51,899 nt of DNA from Candidatus Harrisonbacteria bacterium RIFCSPHIGHO2_02_FULL_42_16 (GTDB lineage Bacteria; Patescibacteriota; Minisyncoccia; UBA6257; 02-FULL-45-10c): contig MHJG01000020.1 of assembly GCA_001818695.1 (NCBI GenBank), positions 1-51,899 of the forward strand. The letters run 5' to 3'. Positions 18,291-27,490 of the stretch are shown piece by piece. The position numbers and the translations under genes were made by a program. Each line of letters opens with the position of its first letter. Position 1 is the first letter of the stretch. The notes beneath the pieces are model-generated. The model was not told where the DNA came from, made no database searches, and saw only the letters and a list, made by a program, of their open reading frames with translations.

Positions 18291-18930
18291 ATGGGAATAA
18301 TGGGCTTTCTTCAATAACTTTATTTTTTATAATATTGTAATAACTATCATCGCCTTTTTCATGCTTTCTAAAAATCGCCCAACTTATAAAATCAACTGCT
18401 TGTAAGCTTTTTTCTTCCGCTGGTGTTTTAATGAATATTTTAATAGCTCCCTTGTGTTTATCAACAATTTTACTATTTAAGTAATTCTTAAAATTTTCAT
18501 TTAAAAATTTATTAGTTTCTCTTCTAGAAGCTATTAACTCAATTTCTTTGTCGATCGGAACTACTTTTTTAATATAAATTCTATCGAGAAGAATATTAGT
18601 AACGTAATTATAAAGGACCTGTTTTTCGTCTTGTAGCTTAGTAAATACTTTCTGTTTATTAAGATAAATTGCCATTATAGTACAATCTTTCTCCGCTAAT
18701 CTTTTAAGGAGCCTCTGTCTGGTTGTGGACCTTTCATTAACAGCATGTAAAATTCCCACTCTGCGCTTAATTTTCTTTTTTAATTCTGAATGAGTCCTTT
18801 TTACAATTTTCTCAATAGGATTCTTCTGCCCATCGATAAATAAGAAAGTTACAACAAAAAATTTTGAGGTCTTTTTCTTCTTAAAATTAAAACCTAGGTC
18901 ACCCGATTCATCTAAAAATATATAAGCCAT
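18289..18930 (-). CDS. DUF3800-like protein
   Basis: AYIFLDESGDLGF at N-terminus, KSLQAVDFISWAIFRKHEKGD near C-terminus. Confidence 0.85.
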   Translation of the reverse strand: MAYIFLDESGDLGFNFKKKKTSKFFVVTFLFIDGQKNPIEKIVKRTHSELKKKIKRRVGILHAVNERSTTRQRLLKRLAEKDCTIMAIYLNKQKVFTKLQDEKQVLYNYVTNILLDRIYIKKVVPIDKEIELIASRRETNKFLNENFKNYLNSKIVDKHKGAIKIFIKTPAEEKSLQAVDFISWAIFRKHEKGDDSYYNIIKNKVIEESPLFP

Positions 18931-18973
18931 AAATTTAAAATCGGCATTGCTTCGGCAAGCTCAACGCAAGTTA

Positions 18974-19023
18974 AGCCGACTTAAAATATTTTATTCTAAA
19001 CTTTCCAGAAAGGCAAATTTATT
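18974..19023. repeat. 50-bp direct repeat, copy 1
   Basis: AGCCGACTTAAAATATTTTATTCTAAACTTTCCAGAAAGGCAAATTTATT. Confidence 0.95.
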
Positions 19024-19057
19024 AAAAAATAAGCAAAAATTCTTATAAAAGGCAAAC

Positions 19058-20038
19058 TTAAAATAAAGATTCTACCGCCCTATTTACTATTAGAATTCTA
19101 TTTATATTTTTCTTATCAATTTTTACTTCTTTTAATCTACGTTTGGCTATAGCCACATATTCAGGACTGCTATCTATGCCTATAAACTTTCTACCAAGAT
19201 TTTTGGCGGCAACGGCAGTGGTACCACTACCAACAAAGGGGTCTAAAACTATAGAATTTTCAGAAAAGGTTGTGAGATTAATTATATGTTCGCAAATAGA
19301 CAACGGCTTAACTGTTTGATGAGTATTATAATCCCCTTTTTCTTTCTTTGTCGGCTTAGATATAAGAAATGCCCTATCTATTGTCTCGTGCATAGCATCC
19401 GTAGACATAACATTTGCCGGAAACATACTATCACCAACTCTAAAGGCAGTATTAACTAATCCCACCCTATGTTTAATCATATTATTTAAAAATGTTTCTT
19501 CCTGGGGTTTCTGCGCCATAACTATTGGTTCAAAACATGATTTTAATTGCGGAGTTTTCCAAAAATTTAATTTTTTCTTCAAGCTATCTTTTTCCTTATT
19601 ATTAAATTTAGATTTATCAATAAAATGATTCAAACTCATGGCTTTTGCTTGATTTTGGGTATATAGCCATATAAAACAATCTCTAATTAAAAATCCGGCA
19701 TCATCAACCGCGCTTGCCATTCGGTGATATAACCTTGGACTGGAAAATGAAAAAAAGAAACCGCCCGGTTTCAAAACATCAAAAATATTTTTAGATACTT
19801 CAAAATACCATGTATAAAATCTTTTCCCTTGCTCCTTATCCAATTTCATTCCAGAAGGCAAAGATTTAACAATATATTGATTACTTTTATCAGTAACAGT
19901 GTTATATTCCCACTTTTCATCCATTTTATCTAAAAAATATGGGGGGTCGGTTAAAACAATATCTACAGAATTTTTTTCTATAGTAGGGAGTAATTTTAAA
20001 GAATCTCCAAGTAAAATTTTATTGATATATTTTTTCAT
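19058..20038 (-). CDS. DNA methyltransferase, beta-class N4/N6 (DPPY)
   Basis: VDIVLTDPPYFLD then VLDPFVGSGTTAVAAKNLGRKFIGID. Confidence 0.93.
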   Translation of the reverse strand: MKKYINKILLGDSLKLLPTIEKNSVDIVLTDPPYFLDKMDEKWEYNTVTDKSNQYIVKSLPSGMKLDKEQGKRFYTWYFEVSKNIFDVLKPGGFFFSFSSPRLYHRMASAVDDAGFLIRDCFIWLYTQNQAKAMSLNHFIDKSKFNNKEKDSLKKKLNFWKTPQLKSCFEPIVMAQKPQEETFLNNMIKHRVGLVNTAFRVGDSMFPANVMSTDAMHETIDRAFLISKPTKKEKGDYNTHQTVKPLSICEHIINLTTFSENSIVLDPFVGSGTTAVAAKNLGRKFIGIDSSPEYVAIAKRRLKEVKIDKKNINRILIVNRAVESLF

Positions 20039-20039
20039 A

Positions 20040-20252
20040 TTACTTATTAGGATTTTTTCCTTCAAATTCTTTGTATAAAATTTGGTATATTTTATATCTA
20101 ACTTCTTTATCAAAATTTTTAACAAAATTGGGTTTAGCTAATTTTATAACCCTGCCTCTTTCGTCATAAACCCATCTGTTTCTATCGCCTCTATTACATT
20201 TTTGACATTGCGGAATAATATTACCGGCTATTAATTCTTTATTAGGGTCCAT
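20040..20252 (-). pseudogene. HNH-type nuclease C-terminal fragment (possible restriction enzyme remnant)
   Basis: Frame reads ...NWPATKTKLEKSHMDPNKELIAGNIIPQCQKCNRGDRNRWVYDERGR; in-frame stops just upstream and no plausible full N-terminus. Confidence 0.55.
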
Positions 20253-20321
20253 ATGAGATTTCTCTAACTTTGTTTTAGTAGCAGGCCAATTAAAATTATA
20301 CTCTATTTATTAATTTATCAC

Positions 20322-20371
20322 AGCCGACTTTAAATATTTTATTCTAAACTTTCCAGAAAGGCAAATTTATT
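20322..20371. repeat. 50-bp direct repeat, copy 2 (1 mismatch to 18974-19023)
   Basis: AGCCGACTTTAAATATTTTATTCTAAACTTTCCAGAAAGGCAAATTTATT. Confidence 0.95.
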
Positions 20372-21011
20372 TTTTTGATTTTTTTAGACAAGATTTAATT
20401 ACTCGAAACTCACCGGAATTAGGATACTTGTCTTTAAAATTTTTAACATCATCATATTCAACCCAAAAATCAGTGGATCCGCTTTCTCTTATTTTCCCAT
20501 TATAAAGCCGTTGATATTTTTTGCCGAATACTAATTTTGTCTCCCTGTCCGAAAGAATATAGTAGTCAGCCCTACGATTTTTTAACCATGCATTAACATC
20601 AACATAAACGAAAAATAATTTAGGGTTAAAATCTTTTTTTAAAGATATTTTTTGCCTAAAATTCCTTTTATTAATTATTACATTGCAGAACCTATTATTA
20701 CTCGCTTGACGAACCCATCTAGGTTCTCCATTTGGCGCCAATGTTGTAGTCGCTTTGGCATCAAACCTTATGAACTTATCCCCCAATTTTAACTCAATAT
20801 CCCATCCCTTATTAGAACTACCGGCATAAACAAATTCGCCGCTATCAGAACAAAGCTGTACTTCATATTTTTCCAATAATCGTTTCAAAACCAATAATTC
20901 TCCTATAAATCCTCTATCAAAAGGTTTTCCGCACAAGCTTCGAAATTCCCAACAATCATCTAATACTTTCTTAATTAAATTTTTCCACTTTTTAAAATCC
21001 TGATTTTTCAT
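20367..21011 (-). CDS. Putative restriction endonuclease-like protein, PD-(D/E)XK-like
   Basis: GWDIELKLGDKFIRFDAKATTT resembles D-Xn-DXK core; adjacent to methylase. Confidence 0.5.
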   Translation of the reverse strand: MKNQDFKKWKNLIKKVLDDCWEFRSLCGKPFDRGFIGELLVLKRLLEKYEVQLCSDSGEFVYAGSSNKGWDIELKLGDKFIRFDAKATTTLAPNGEPRWVRQASNNRFCNVIINKRNFRQKISLKKDFNPKLFFVYVDVNAWLKNRRADYYILSDRETKLVFGKKYQRLYNGKIRESGSTDFWVEYDDVKNFKDKYPNSGEFRVIKSCLKKSKK

Positions 21012-21015
21012 AAAT

Positions 21016-21555
21016 CTATTTTTTTCTATTAATTATCGTCGAATTAAAAATATTTAACTCCCATTCTGCAATTGATTGATTACCTTTCTTTTTTTCAATT
21101 TTTGATATTACCTTTTTATATTCATCTTTATTCATTTTTAGAAAACTAAGTTTATGCAATTCACGACCAAGCTTTTTAATAATGCTTGAATCTATTGGAC
21201 AGTGCGGCGGTTCTTTTATATATTCACAAACCCACATATATTTAAGATATAGATTGACTAACTTTTGAGCCCGCCCAAAAGTGAAACCACTTCCAGCTAA
21301 TTTCCCCGAAAATTTTTTATTCGCTTGGTTTTTAAAATCTTCAATAGTCTTAATATGGTTGTTACCTTTAATTTTTTGAGAATATTTAATAGATAATTTC
21401 CAAAGCTCGTCTCTTAGGTATTTTTTTATGGGTTCTCTATTAATTTTATTATTTTTATAAAAAGGAATTTTACGCGCCATTCCAAGCGATGCGATAAAAC
21501 AAAGCGAACATATTTCCCGATGCATAAATTCTTTTTTTCTATTCTTAATATTCAT
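21016..21555 (-). CDS. Hypothetical protein of the R-M island
   Basis: 179 aa ORF, GFTFGRAQKLVNLYLKYMWV...PPHCPIDSSII. Confidence 0.55.
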   Translation of the reverse strand: MNIKNRKKEFMHREICSLCFIASLGMARKIPFYKNNKINREPIKKYLRDELWKLSIKYSQKIKGNNHIKTIEDFKNQANKKFSGKLAGSGFTFGRAQKLVNLYLKYMWVCEYIKEPPHCPIDSSIIKKLGRELHKLSFLKMNKDEYKKVISKIEKKKGNQSIAEWELNIFNSTIINRKK

Positions 21556-21561
21556 AAATTT

Positions 21562-21756
21562 TTATAAAACATCTTTCAATTCTACTGCGTCGTCTTCATC
21601 GAGGCCATATTGCTCCATAACTTCTTTAACGTGTTCTGCTTCATCTTTGTCTAATGTATAGCTTTCCATCAACTCTTTAATTTCGTCGTCAGTTTCTTCG
21701 TCTTCGTCTTCATCTTCATCTTTTTCATCTGTATTATCAAATAATAACTCGGTCAT
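21562..21756 (-). CDS. Very acidic small protein
   Basis: 64 aa, DEKDEDEDEDEETDDE run, two similar helical units LDKDEAEHVKEVMEQYGLDEDDAVELKD. Confidence 0.5.
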   Translation of the reverse strand: MTELLFDNTDEKDEDEDEDEETDDEIKELMESYTLDKDEAEHVKEVMEQYGLDEDDAVELKDVL

Positions 21757-21830
21757 AAATTTATTTTATCACAAACATAACGAGCTGCCTGTCTGCCGTG
21801 CGGCAACTTAAAAATCCGGCAAAGCGAAGG

Positions 21831-21967
21831 TTTTTTCTCTTATCCGAAACCCGCGCAGCCGCGTTGGCAGGGTCCGTTCGTTATCTATAATTAAACCGAG
21901 CGGCAACGCGGCGAACGCAAGTGAGCGAGTCGCTGGACGAGCGAAACGGGTTGAGGGAAGAGAAAAA
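21831..21967. repeat. Branched palindromic intergenic element
   Basis: TTTTTCTCTT/AAGAGAAAAA, AACCCG/CGGGTT, CCGCGTTG/CAACGCGG. Confidence 0.5.
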
Positions 21968-21981
21968 TCTTGAGCGAAAAA

Positions 21982-23490
21982 TTATTTCACAAAATATTTT
22001 TTCTTAATTTCTTCCTCAATTATCGTTTGCGCTTCATTGGCGGATTTTTTGGCGAATTTCGCCATTTCTTCCAATTTTTGAACTTCCATTTGCGCCAAAT
22101 CTTTAATCCGAGCCACTAATGTTTCTTTAACATTAAGCGCCGGGTCGTCCAGCACTTCTTCCAAAAGCACAGCCAAAATATAGCCGATTTTCGGGCCTGG
22201 TTCAATTCCAACTTCCCGCATTATGTCTTCGCCGCTTACCTTTAACATTTTAACGCTGACCGGGTCATTCATCACTTTTTCAATCCGGAATTTCAAATGC
22301 CGAAGCCGATAAGGAACCGCCTTCGCCACTCCGGAACCAATCCGGTCCGCTTCACGAACTTGAAAAAGAGCTTCCAAATTTTCTTTTCCCACTCTCCGCA
22401 CCAGCCGCCGCGCTCCGGCATCCGTAACTATTTCCGGGTCATAAACAAACATATGCTCCCGCACCAAAAGAGCGGTTTTTTCAATCAGTTCTCTTGGAAA
22501 ACGCAATCGGTCTAAAATTTTTAAAACTATTCTTTCACCGACCACTTGATGGCCGTAAAAAGTACAATCCGGGCCTTCTCCGCGCTTGGTTGCCGGCTTG
22601 CCGACATCGTGCAAAAGAGAAGACAGCCGAATCAATAAATCATAATTTTGCTTAGCGGCGTAATCCAACGCCCGGACATTATGTTCAAACACAGTGTAAA
22701 TATGATGCTTATTCTGTCCCATTCCCACCCCTTCTTCCAATTCCGGAATTACATATTTTAACAATCCCAGCTCCTGCATTTTTCTTACGCCGTCAGCCCC
22801 GCCCTGCGGGGCCATTAACATCTTGGAAAATTCATCCCGAATCCGCTCTTTAGAAATAAATTCCAAAAGTCCTGCATGTTTTTTAATTGCCACTTCTGTT
22901 TTTTCTTCAATTCTAAATTCTAACTGCGACATAAACCGCACCGCCCTCATTAAACGGAGCGCGTCTTCCTGAAACCGCTCTTCCGGATTGCCAACCGCGC
23001 GGATTATTTTATTTTTTAAATCCTCCTGACCATCAAAAGGGTCAACAACATTAACTTTTAACTTTTCACTTTTAACTTTTAACTCTAATGCCATGGCGTT
23101 CACCGTAAAATCGCGGCGGCTCAAATCCTCCTCAAGCGTTTTCGCGAATTTAATTTCGTCCGGATGGCGCTTGTCGGTATATTTTCCTTCTAATCTATAA
23201 GACGTAACTTCCACGATTTTTAATGTCGGGTCTTCGCTGCGGGTCTTTACGCCGACAGTGCCGAATTGATTTTCATAAACGGTAGCCGGCTCGGCCGCCG
23301 TAGCTCCAGCGAAGGCGGCAAATAATTTCTGAATTTCCTCCGGCTTGGCATTAGTAGTAATATCCCAATCCTTTGGCTCTTTATCTAATAAAAAATCGCG
23401 GACACAACCGCCCACCAAATACGCCTCAAAACCGGCTTTTTCCAAAACCGAACCGATTTCCAAAATTTCCTTTTTTTCTAATTTTTCCAT
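21982..23490 (-). CDS. cca: CCA tRNA nucleotidyltransferase with HD domain
   Basis: YLVGGCVRDFLLDKEPKDWDITTNA; RRDFTVNAMAL; LLHDVGKPATK. Confidence 0.93.
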   Translation of the reverse strand: MEKLEKKEILEIGSVLEKAGFEAYLVGGCVRDFLLDKEPKDWDITTNAKPEEIQKLFAAFAGATAAEPATVYENQFGTVGVKTRSEDPTLKIVEVTSYRLEGKYTDKRHPDEIKFAKTLEEDLSRRDFTVNAMALELKVKSEKLKVNVVDPFDGQEDLKNKIIRAVGNPEERFQEDALRLMRAVRFMSQLEFRIEEKTEVAIKKHAGLLEFISKERIRDEFSKMLMAPQGGADGVRKMQELGLLKYVIPELEEGVGMGQNKHHIYTVFEHNVRALDYAAKQNYDLLIRLSSLLHDVGKPATKRGEGPDCTFYGHQVVGERIVLKILDRLRFPRELIEKTALLVREHMFVYDPEIVTDAGARRLVRRVGKENLEALFQVREADRIGSGVAKAVPYRLRHLKFRIEKVMNDPVSVKMLKVSGEDIMREVGIEPGPKIGYILAVLLEEVLDDPALNVKETLVARIKDLAQMEVQKLEEMAKFAKKSANEAQTIIEEEIKKKYFVK

Positions 23491-23560
23491 TGAAATCTCT
23501 TTATATATTATCTTTTAAATTTGGAAACTTTTCCATAATAAACATTATAATCCAAACTCC

Positions 23561-23596
23561 GATACTTGACAAGGTAAATCTTATATGCTATAATAC
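23561..23596 (+). promoter_or_regulatory. Consensus promoter copy A (TTGACA-N17-TATAAT)
   Basis: GATACTTGACAAGGTAAATCTTATATGCTATAATAC, identical to 48437-48472. Confidence 0.9.
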
Positions 23597-23616
23597 TTAT
23601 AGTACAAGGAGGAGTT

Positions 23617-23886
23617 ATGAAGAAAAAGATTATGCTGTTAAAACCGATACGCACAGACACAGAGGGAAAGTCGCTGGTCAGGTTTTACTGCGCTGGAGGT
23701 GATAAGCGGGAAGGAACCTTCTGGAGAGGGACTTTTATGGCTATGCTTTACCGTAAAGGCAACCGCTGGTTTCCAGACGAAAAAAAATGGCCGAAAGAAA
23801 TAAAGCAACCAAAAAAAGGGTTTCTCATCCAAAGCTTGCTTTCTCCGCGTGAATCCTTACCAAGACGACTGGGCGTTCCGACTTAA
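23617..23886 (+). CDS. Hypothetical protein
   Basis: SD AGGAGG before ATG, own promoter and terminator. Confidence 0.6.
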   Translation: MKKKIMLLKPIRTDTEGKSLVRFYCAGGDKREGTFWRGTFMAMLYRKGNRWFPDEKKWPKEIKQPKKGFLIQSLLSPRESLPRRLGVPT

Positions 23887-23924
23887 CGGAACGCCTTTTG
23901 TTTTCTAATAAAAAACCGGCTTGA

Positions 23925-25112
23925 TTAGTGACGGGATTGCACCCTAAGATATCTGTGCCTACCAACTTGCAATAGAATGCCAACACTTAAATTTATATTC
24001 TTATCCAAATTATTTTGTTTTTCTCCGTTAATTTTTACTCCGCCCTGCTTAACCAACCGCCGCGCCTCGCTTTTACTGGGCGCCATTTTTGTTTGAACCA
24101 ATAAATCAACCAATAACAAACTTTTAACTTTAAACTTTAAACTTTTAACTTCTGTCGGCGTCTCTTTTCTGGAAACCACCCGCGTAAATTCTTCTTCGGC
24201 TTTTTTAGCCGCCGATTTCCCGTGATACATTCCAACGATTGTTTTTGCCAATTCCAATTTCGCCCTCCGGGGGTCTTTTGCCGTTCGCGCCGCAAATTTT
24301 TCTGCCGGCAAATCCGTCAACAATTCCGCGTACTTTACCATCAGCGCGTCCGGAATGGACATAATTTTTCCGAACATCGTTTCCGGCTTTTCGGCAAGGC
24401 CGATATAATTGCCATAACTCTTGCTCATTTTTTGGACGCCATCCGTTCCTTCCAAAAGCGGCATAGTAACAATATCCTGCTCTTTCATTCCGTATTTTCT
24501 TTGCAGACGCCTGCCCATCAGCAAATTAAACTTCTGGTCATTGCCGCCGATTTCCACATCCGATTTCACCGCCACCGAATCATATCCCTGCAAAATCGGA
24601 TAAAGCGCTTCCAGCATGGTAACTTCCTGACCAGCCCTGATTCTTTTCTGAAAATCCTCCCGCTCCAGCACTCTTTCCATAGACATCTTGGATGCCAATT
24701 CCAAAATTAATTCCTGATTCTTGCCAAACCACTCGCTATTATGGCGAATTTCCGCTTTTTTAACATCTAAAACCTTGCCCGCCTGATTCAGGTAGGTCTT
24801 AAAATTATTTTTAATCTCTTTATCGGAAAGCGGCGACCGGGTTTTATCGCGTCCGGAAGGGTCGCCAATTTTAGCCGTAAAATCGCCGATAATCAAAATC
24901 GCTTTGTGGCCGGCATCCTGAAACTGCCGGAGTTTCCGAAGCAGAACCGTATGCCCCAAATGTAAATCCGGCGCCGTCGGGTCAATGCCGAATTTAACAC
25001 GCAATTTTCTTGCCCTGAGCATAGTCGAAGGACTGCCGCGAAGGGCCTGCTCCAAATGCTCTTTTTCAATCACTTCCGCCGCGCCGCGGGTTAGTAAATT
25101 ATTTTTTACCAT
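23925..25112 (-). CDS. tyrS: Tyrosyl-tRNA synthetase
   Basis: [36 protein letters not shown] (KMSKS), C-terminal S4 domain. Confidence 0.96.
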   Translation of the reverse strand: MVKNNLLTRGAAEVIEKEHLEQALRGSPSTMLRARKLRVKFGIDPTAPDLHLGHTVLLRKLRQFQDAGHKAILIIGDFTAKIGDPSGRDKTRSPLSDKEIKNNFKTYLNQAGKVLDVKKAEIRHNSEWFGKNQELILELASKMSMERVLEREDFQKRIRAGQEVTMLEALYPILQGYDSVAVKSDVEIGGNDQKFNLLMGRRLQRKYGMKEQDIVTMPLLEGTDGVQKMSKSYGNYIGLAEKPETMFGKIMSIPDALMVKYAELLTDLPAEKFAARTAKDPRRAKLELAKTIVGMYHGKSAAKKAEEEFTRVVSRKETPTEVKSLKFKVKSLLLVDLLVQTKMAPSKSEARRLVKQGGVKINGEKQNNLDKNINLSVGILLQVGRHRYLRVQSRH

Positions 25113-25710
25113 TATTATTTCTTCCCTTAAGCACTTCATCCACCAATCCGTATTCTTTCGCTTCTTTAGCGGTCAACCAAAAATCCCTGTCCGTATCCTT
25201 TTCAATTTTAGAAAGCGGCTGGCCGGTATGCTTGGCAAGGATTTGATTAAGCTGTTCTTTCATTCTTACAACATGCTTGGCGGTAATTTCAATTTCCACC
25301 GCCTGCCCCTCGACGGCGCTCATCACTTGGTGCAAAAGCACTTCGGAATTCGGCAAAGCCACCCGTTTCCCGTCTTTGCCGGCCGCCAAAAGCACGGCGG
25401 CCATAGATGCGGCAATGCCGACGCAAATAGTGGAAACATCCGGCTTAATGTACTGCATCGTATCGTAAATCGCCAAACCGGCAGTTACCGAACCGCCCGG
25501 AGAATTAATATAAAGTTTAATATCCTTATTGGCGTCCTCGTGCTCTAAAAATAAAAGCTGGGCAACAACCGTATTCGCCACTCCGTCATTTATCGGACCG
25601 GCCAAAAAAATAATCCGTTCTTTAAGCAGACGGGAATAAATATCATAAGCTCGTTCGCCCATTGAGGTTTTTTCAATAACTGTTGGTATTAAATAATCGT
25701 TGTATTCCAT
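25099..25710 (-). CDS. clpP: ATP-dependent Clp protease proteolytic subunit
   Basis: [41 protein letters not shown]. Confidence 0.97.
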   Translation of the reverse strand: MEYNDYLIPTVIEKTSMGERAYDIYSRLLKERIIFLAGPINDGVANTVVAQLLFLEHEDANKDIKLYINSPGGSVTAGLAIYDTMQYIKPDVSTICVGIAASMAAVLLAAGKDGKRVALPNSEVLLHQVMSAVEGQAVEIEITAKHVVRMKEQLNQILAKHTGQPLSKIEKDTDRDFWLTAKEAKEYGLVDEVLKGRNNNGKK

Positions 25711-25714
25711 AAAT

Positions 25715-26965
25715 TTATTTTAACCCTTCTAAATACTCAAACACCTTCCTATTTTTAACTACCCCATAAGTATAATCATAAATTTTCTGCTGGTCAATGT
25801 TTTGGCTATTGCCCAAACCGGCATTAGCTAAAAATTTGCTGGTTTCGGCCTCTATCTCTTCCTGGCTCGGCTCTAATTTCTCGTCCTTGGCAAGCTGATA
25901 CAAAACTAGATTACCGGCGACGCTGTTTCGAGCTTTCGCTTCCATCATTTTTCTTGATTCTTCATCTTTTGGCTCGGCGCCGGAAAATGATTGGTATTCC
26001 GCAAGCATATTGCCTAAGGTCTTATCCGTCATAATTTTGGGGATTTCCATTTTGGAATTGGTAATTATTTTTTCCAATATCACTAACCGGATTCTTTCTT
26101 TTTCTTTTTCTTCCAGTTCTTTTTTTAATCCTTCCCTTACGCTATTTTTAAAATCTTCCGCTTTTTCAAATTTCCCTAAATTTTTCACGAATTCATCGGT
26201 CAATTCCGGCAGCTGCCTGTCAAAAACTTCCTGAACCGTTGCTTTAAAATCCACTTCTTGCCCGCGTAAGTCCTCTTTCCAATAATCTTCCGGAAAACTC
26301 AATGAAAATTCCAAATTGTCTCCTTCTTTACGCTCTTCAATTTTTTCTTCAAAACCCGCAATAAATTTTCCCTGTCCCAATATAAACTGGTCATTTTTTT
26401 CCGTTAATCCTTCTGCGGCTTTTCCTTTTACGGTTCCGGAAAATTGAACTTTAACCGCGTCTCCCTTGCGCGCTTCTCTATTTACCCGCACCAATTTAGC
26501 CCTGGAATTAAGCACCCAATCAATAGTTTTTTGGATATCCCCATCTTTAACTTCCATAACTTTTTTATTTTTCAATTCTTCTCTGGCGATTTTTTTATAA
26601 TCGCCCAGTTTCACTTCCGGAAAAACCGTCAAGGTTAATTTATATTTCAAACCCAGATTGGCTTGAGGGTTGGTCTCCGTTATCTCCACTTTCGGCTGGG
26701 CAATCAGCTGCCAATTATTATCTTCAGTAATCTCTTGCAGATTATCCCGCACCGTTTTGTCAGCCGCTTCTTCAAAGACCTTTTCTTTATCCACGGATTT
26801 TTCCGCCATTTCTTTCGGCGCAGTTCCCGGCCGAAAACCTTTTAAATGAACACTTTGAAGCGCCGCGTCATAAACCGGCTGATAATATTCCAAAAATTCC
26901 TTATGTTCTAAAACCACTTCTGCTTCTATTATTGAATCCGGCAATTTTTTGAATGAGTATTTCAT
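25715..26965 (-). CDS. tig: Trigger factor
   Basis: [11 protein letters not shown]; PPIase-like [19 protein letters not shown]-terminal domain. Confidence 0.95.
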   Translation of the reverse strand: MKYSFKKLPDSIIEAEVVLEHKEFLEYYQPVYDAALQSVHLKGFRPGTAPKEMAEKSVDKEKVFEEAADKTVRDNLQEITEDNNWQLIAQPKVEITETNPQANLGLKYKLTLTVFPEVKLGDYKKIAREELKNKKVMEVKDGDIQKTIDWVLNSRAKLVRVNREARKGDAVKVQFSGTVKGKAAEGLTEKNDQFILGQGKFIAGFEEKIEERKEGDNLEFSLSFPEDYWKEDLRGQEVDFKATVQEVFDRQLPELTDEFVKNLGKFEKAEDFKNSVREGLKKELEEKEKERIRLVILEKIITNSKMEIPKIMTDKTLGNMLAEYQSFSGAEPKDEESRKMMEAKARNSVAGNLVLYQLAKDEKLEPSQEEIEAETSKFLANAGLGNSQNIDQQKIYDYTYGVVKNRKVFEYLEGLK

Positions 26966-27085
26966 CCCGTTAGAGACGGGTCATCTTTAAGATGTCCCGT
27001 AGCTTAACCGATTAAGCGGTTTACGACGATTAGCTATTAAAATCTTTGTATACTTAGTAATCATAGTTTAGTTGTCTCTAACGGG
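26966..27085. mobile_element. 120-bp MITE-like palindromic insertion with 7-bp target duplication
   Basis: CCCGTTAGAGAC...GTCTCTAACGGG flanked by ATTTCAT (26959-26965, 27086-27092). Confidence 0.75.
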
Positions 27086-27092
27086 ATTTCAT

Positions 27093-27485
27093 TTAGTTTT
27101 TAGAAAAATATCTAAAAGCTAATTCTTCTCCTAATTTTTTAATTTTCTTATCTAATGTCTCGTCATCTTTCGGAAGTTTAGCGAATAATTCGTCAACTTC
27201 TTCATTTAAGGAAACAACAGCTTTATTTTTACCATCCATTTTTTCCTGTAATTCTGTAAATTCTTTCCAGCCCTCATCTGTTTCCGGCAGATTTTTAAAT
27301 TTCTTATCGTACTCCGATTTTAACTCCGCTAATTCCTTTTCAAGCTGTTTAATGCCCGTATCTAAAATTTCAACCCTATTCAATATCGCGTCATTTAAAT
27401 CTAATTCAGCATCATCTCCGTGTAAAATCTCTCCTTGCTTTTTTAAAAATTCTTCGTAAAAACCCTCTCTAAAACCTTCTTTCAT
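27093..27485 (-). CDS. Hypothetical coiled-coil protein
   Basis: 130 aa, charged helical. Confidence 0.6.
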   Translation of the reverse strand: MKEGFREGFYEEFLKKQGEILHGDDAELDLNDAILNRVEILDTGIKQLEKELAELKSEYDKKFKNLPETDEGWKEFTELQEKMDGKNKAVVSLNEEVDELFAKLPKDDETLDKKIKKLGEELAFRYFSKN

Positions 27486-27490
27486 AAAAT

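Noticed and set aside
23638-23832. Minus-strand ORF opposite 23617-23886
   Set aside because: Plus strand carries the consensus promoter and SD.
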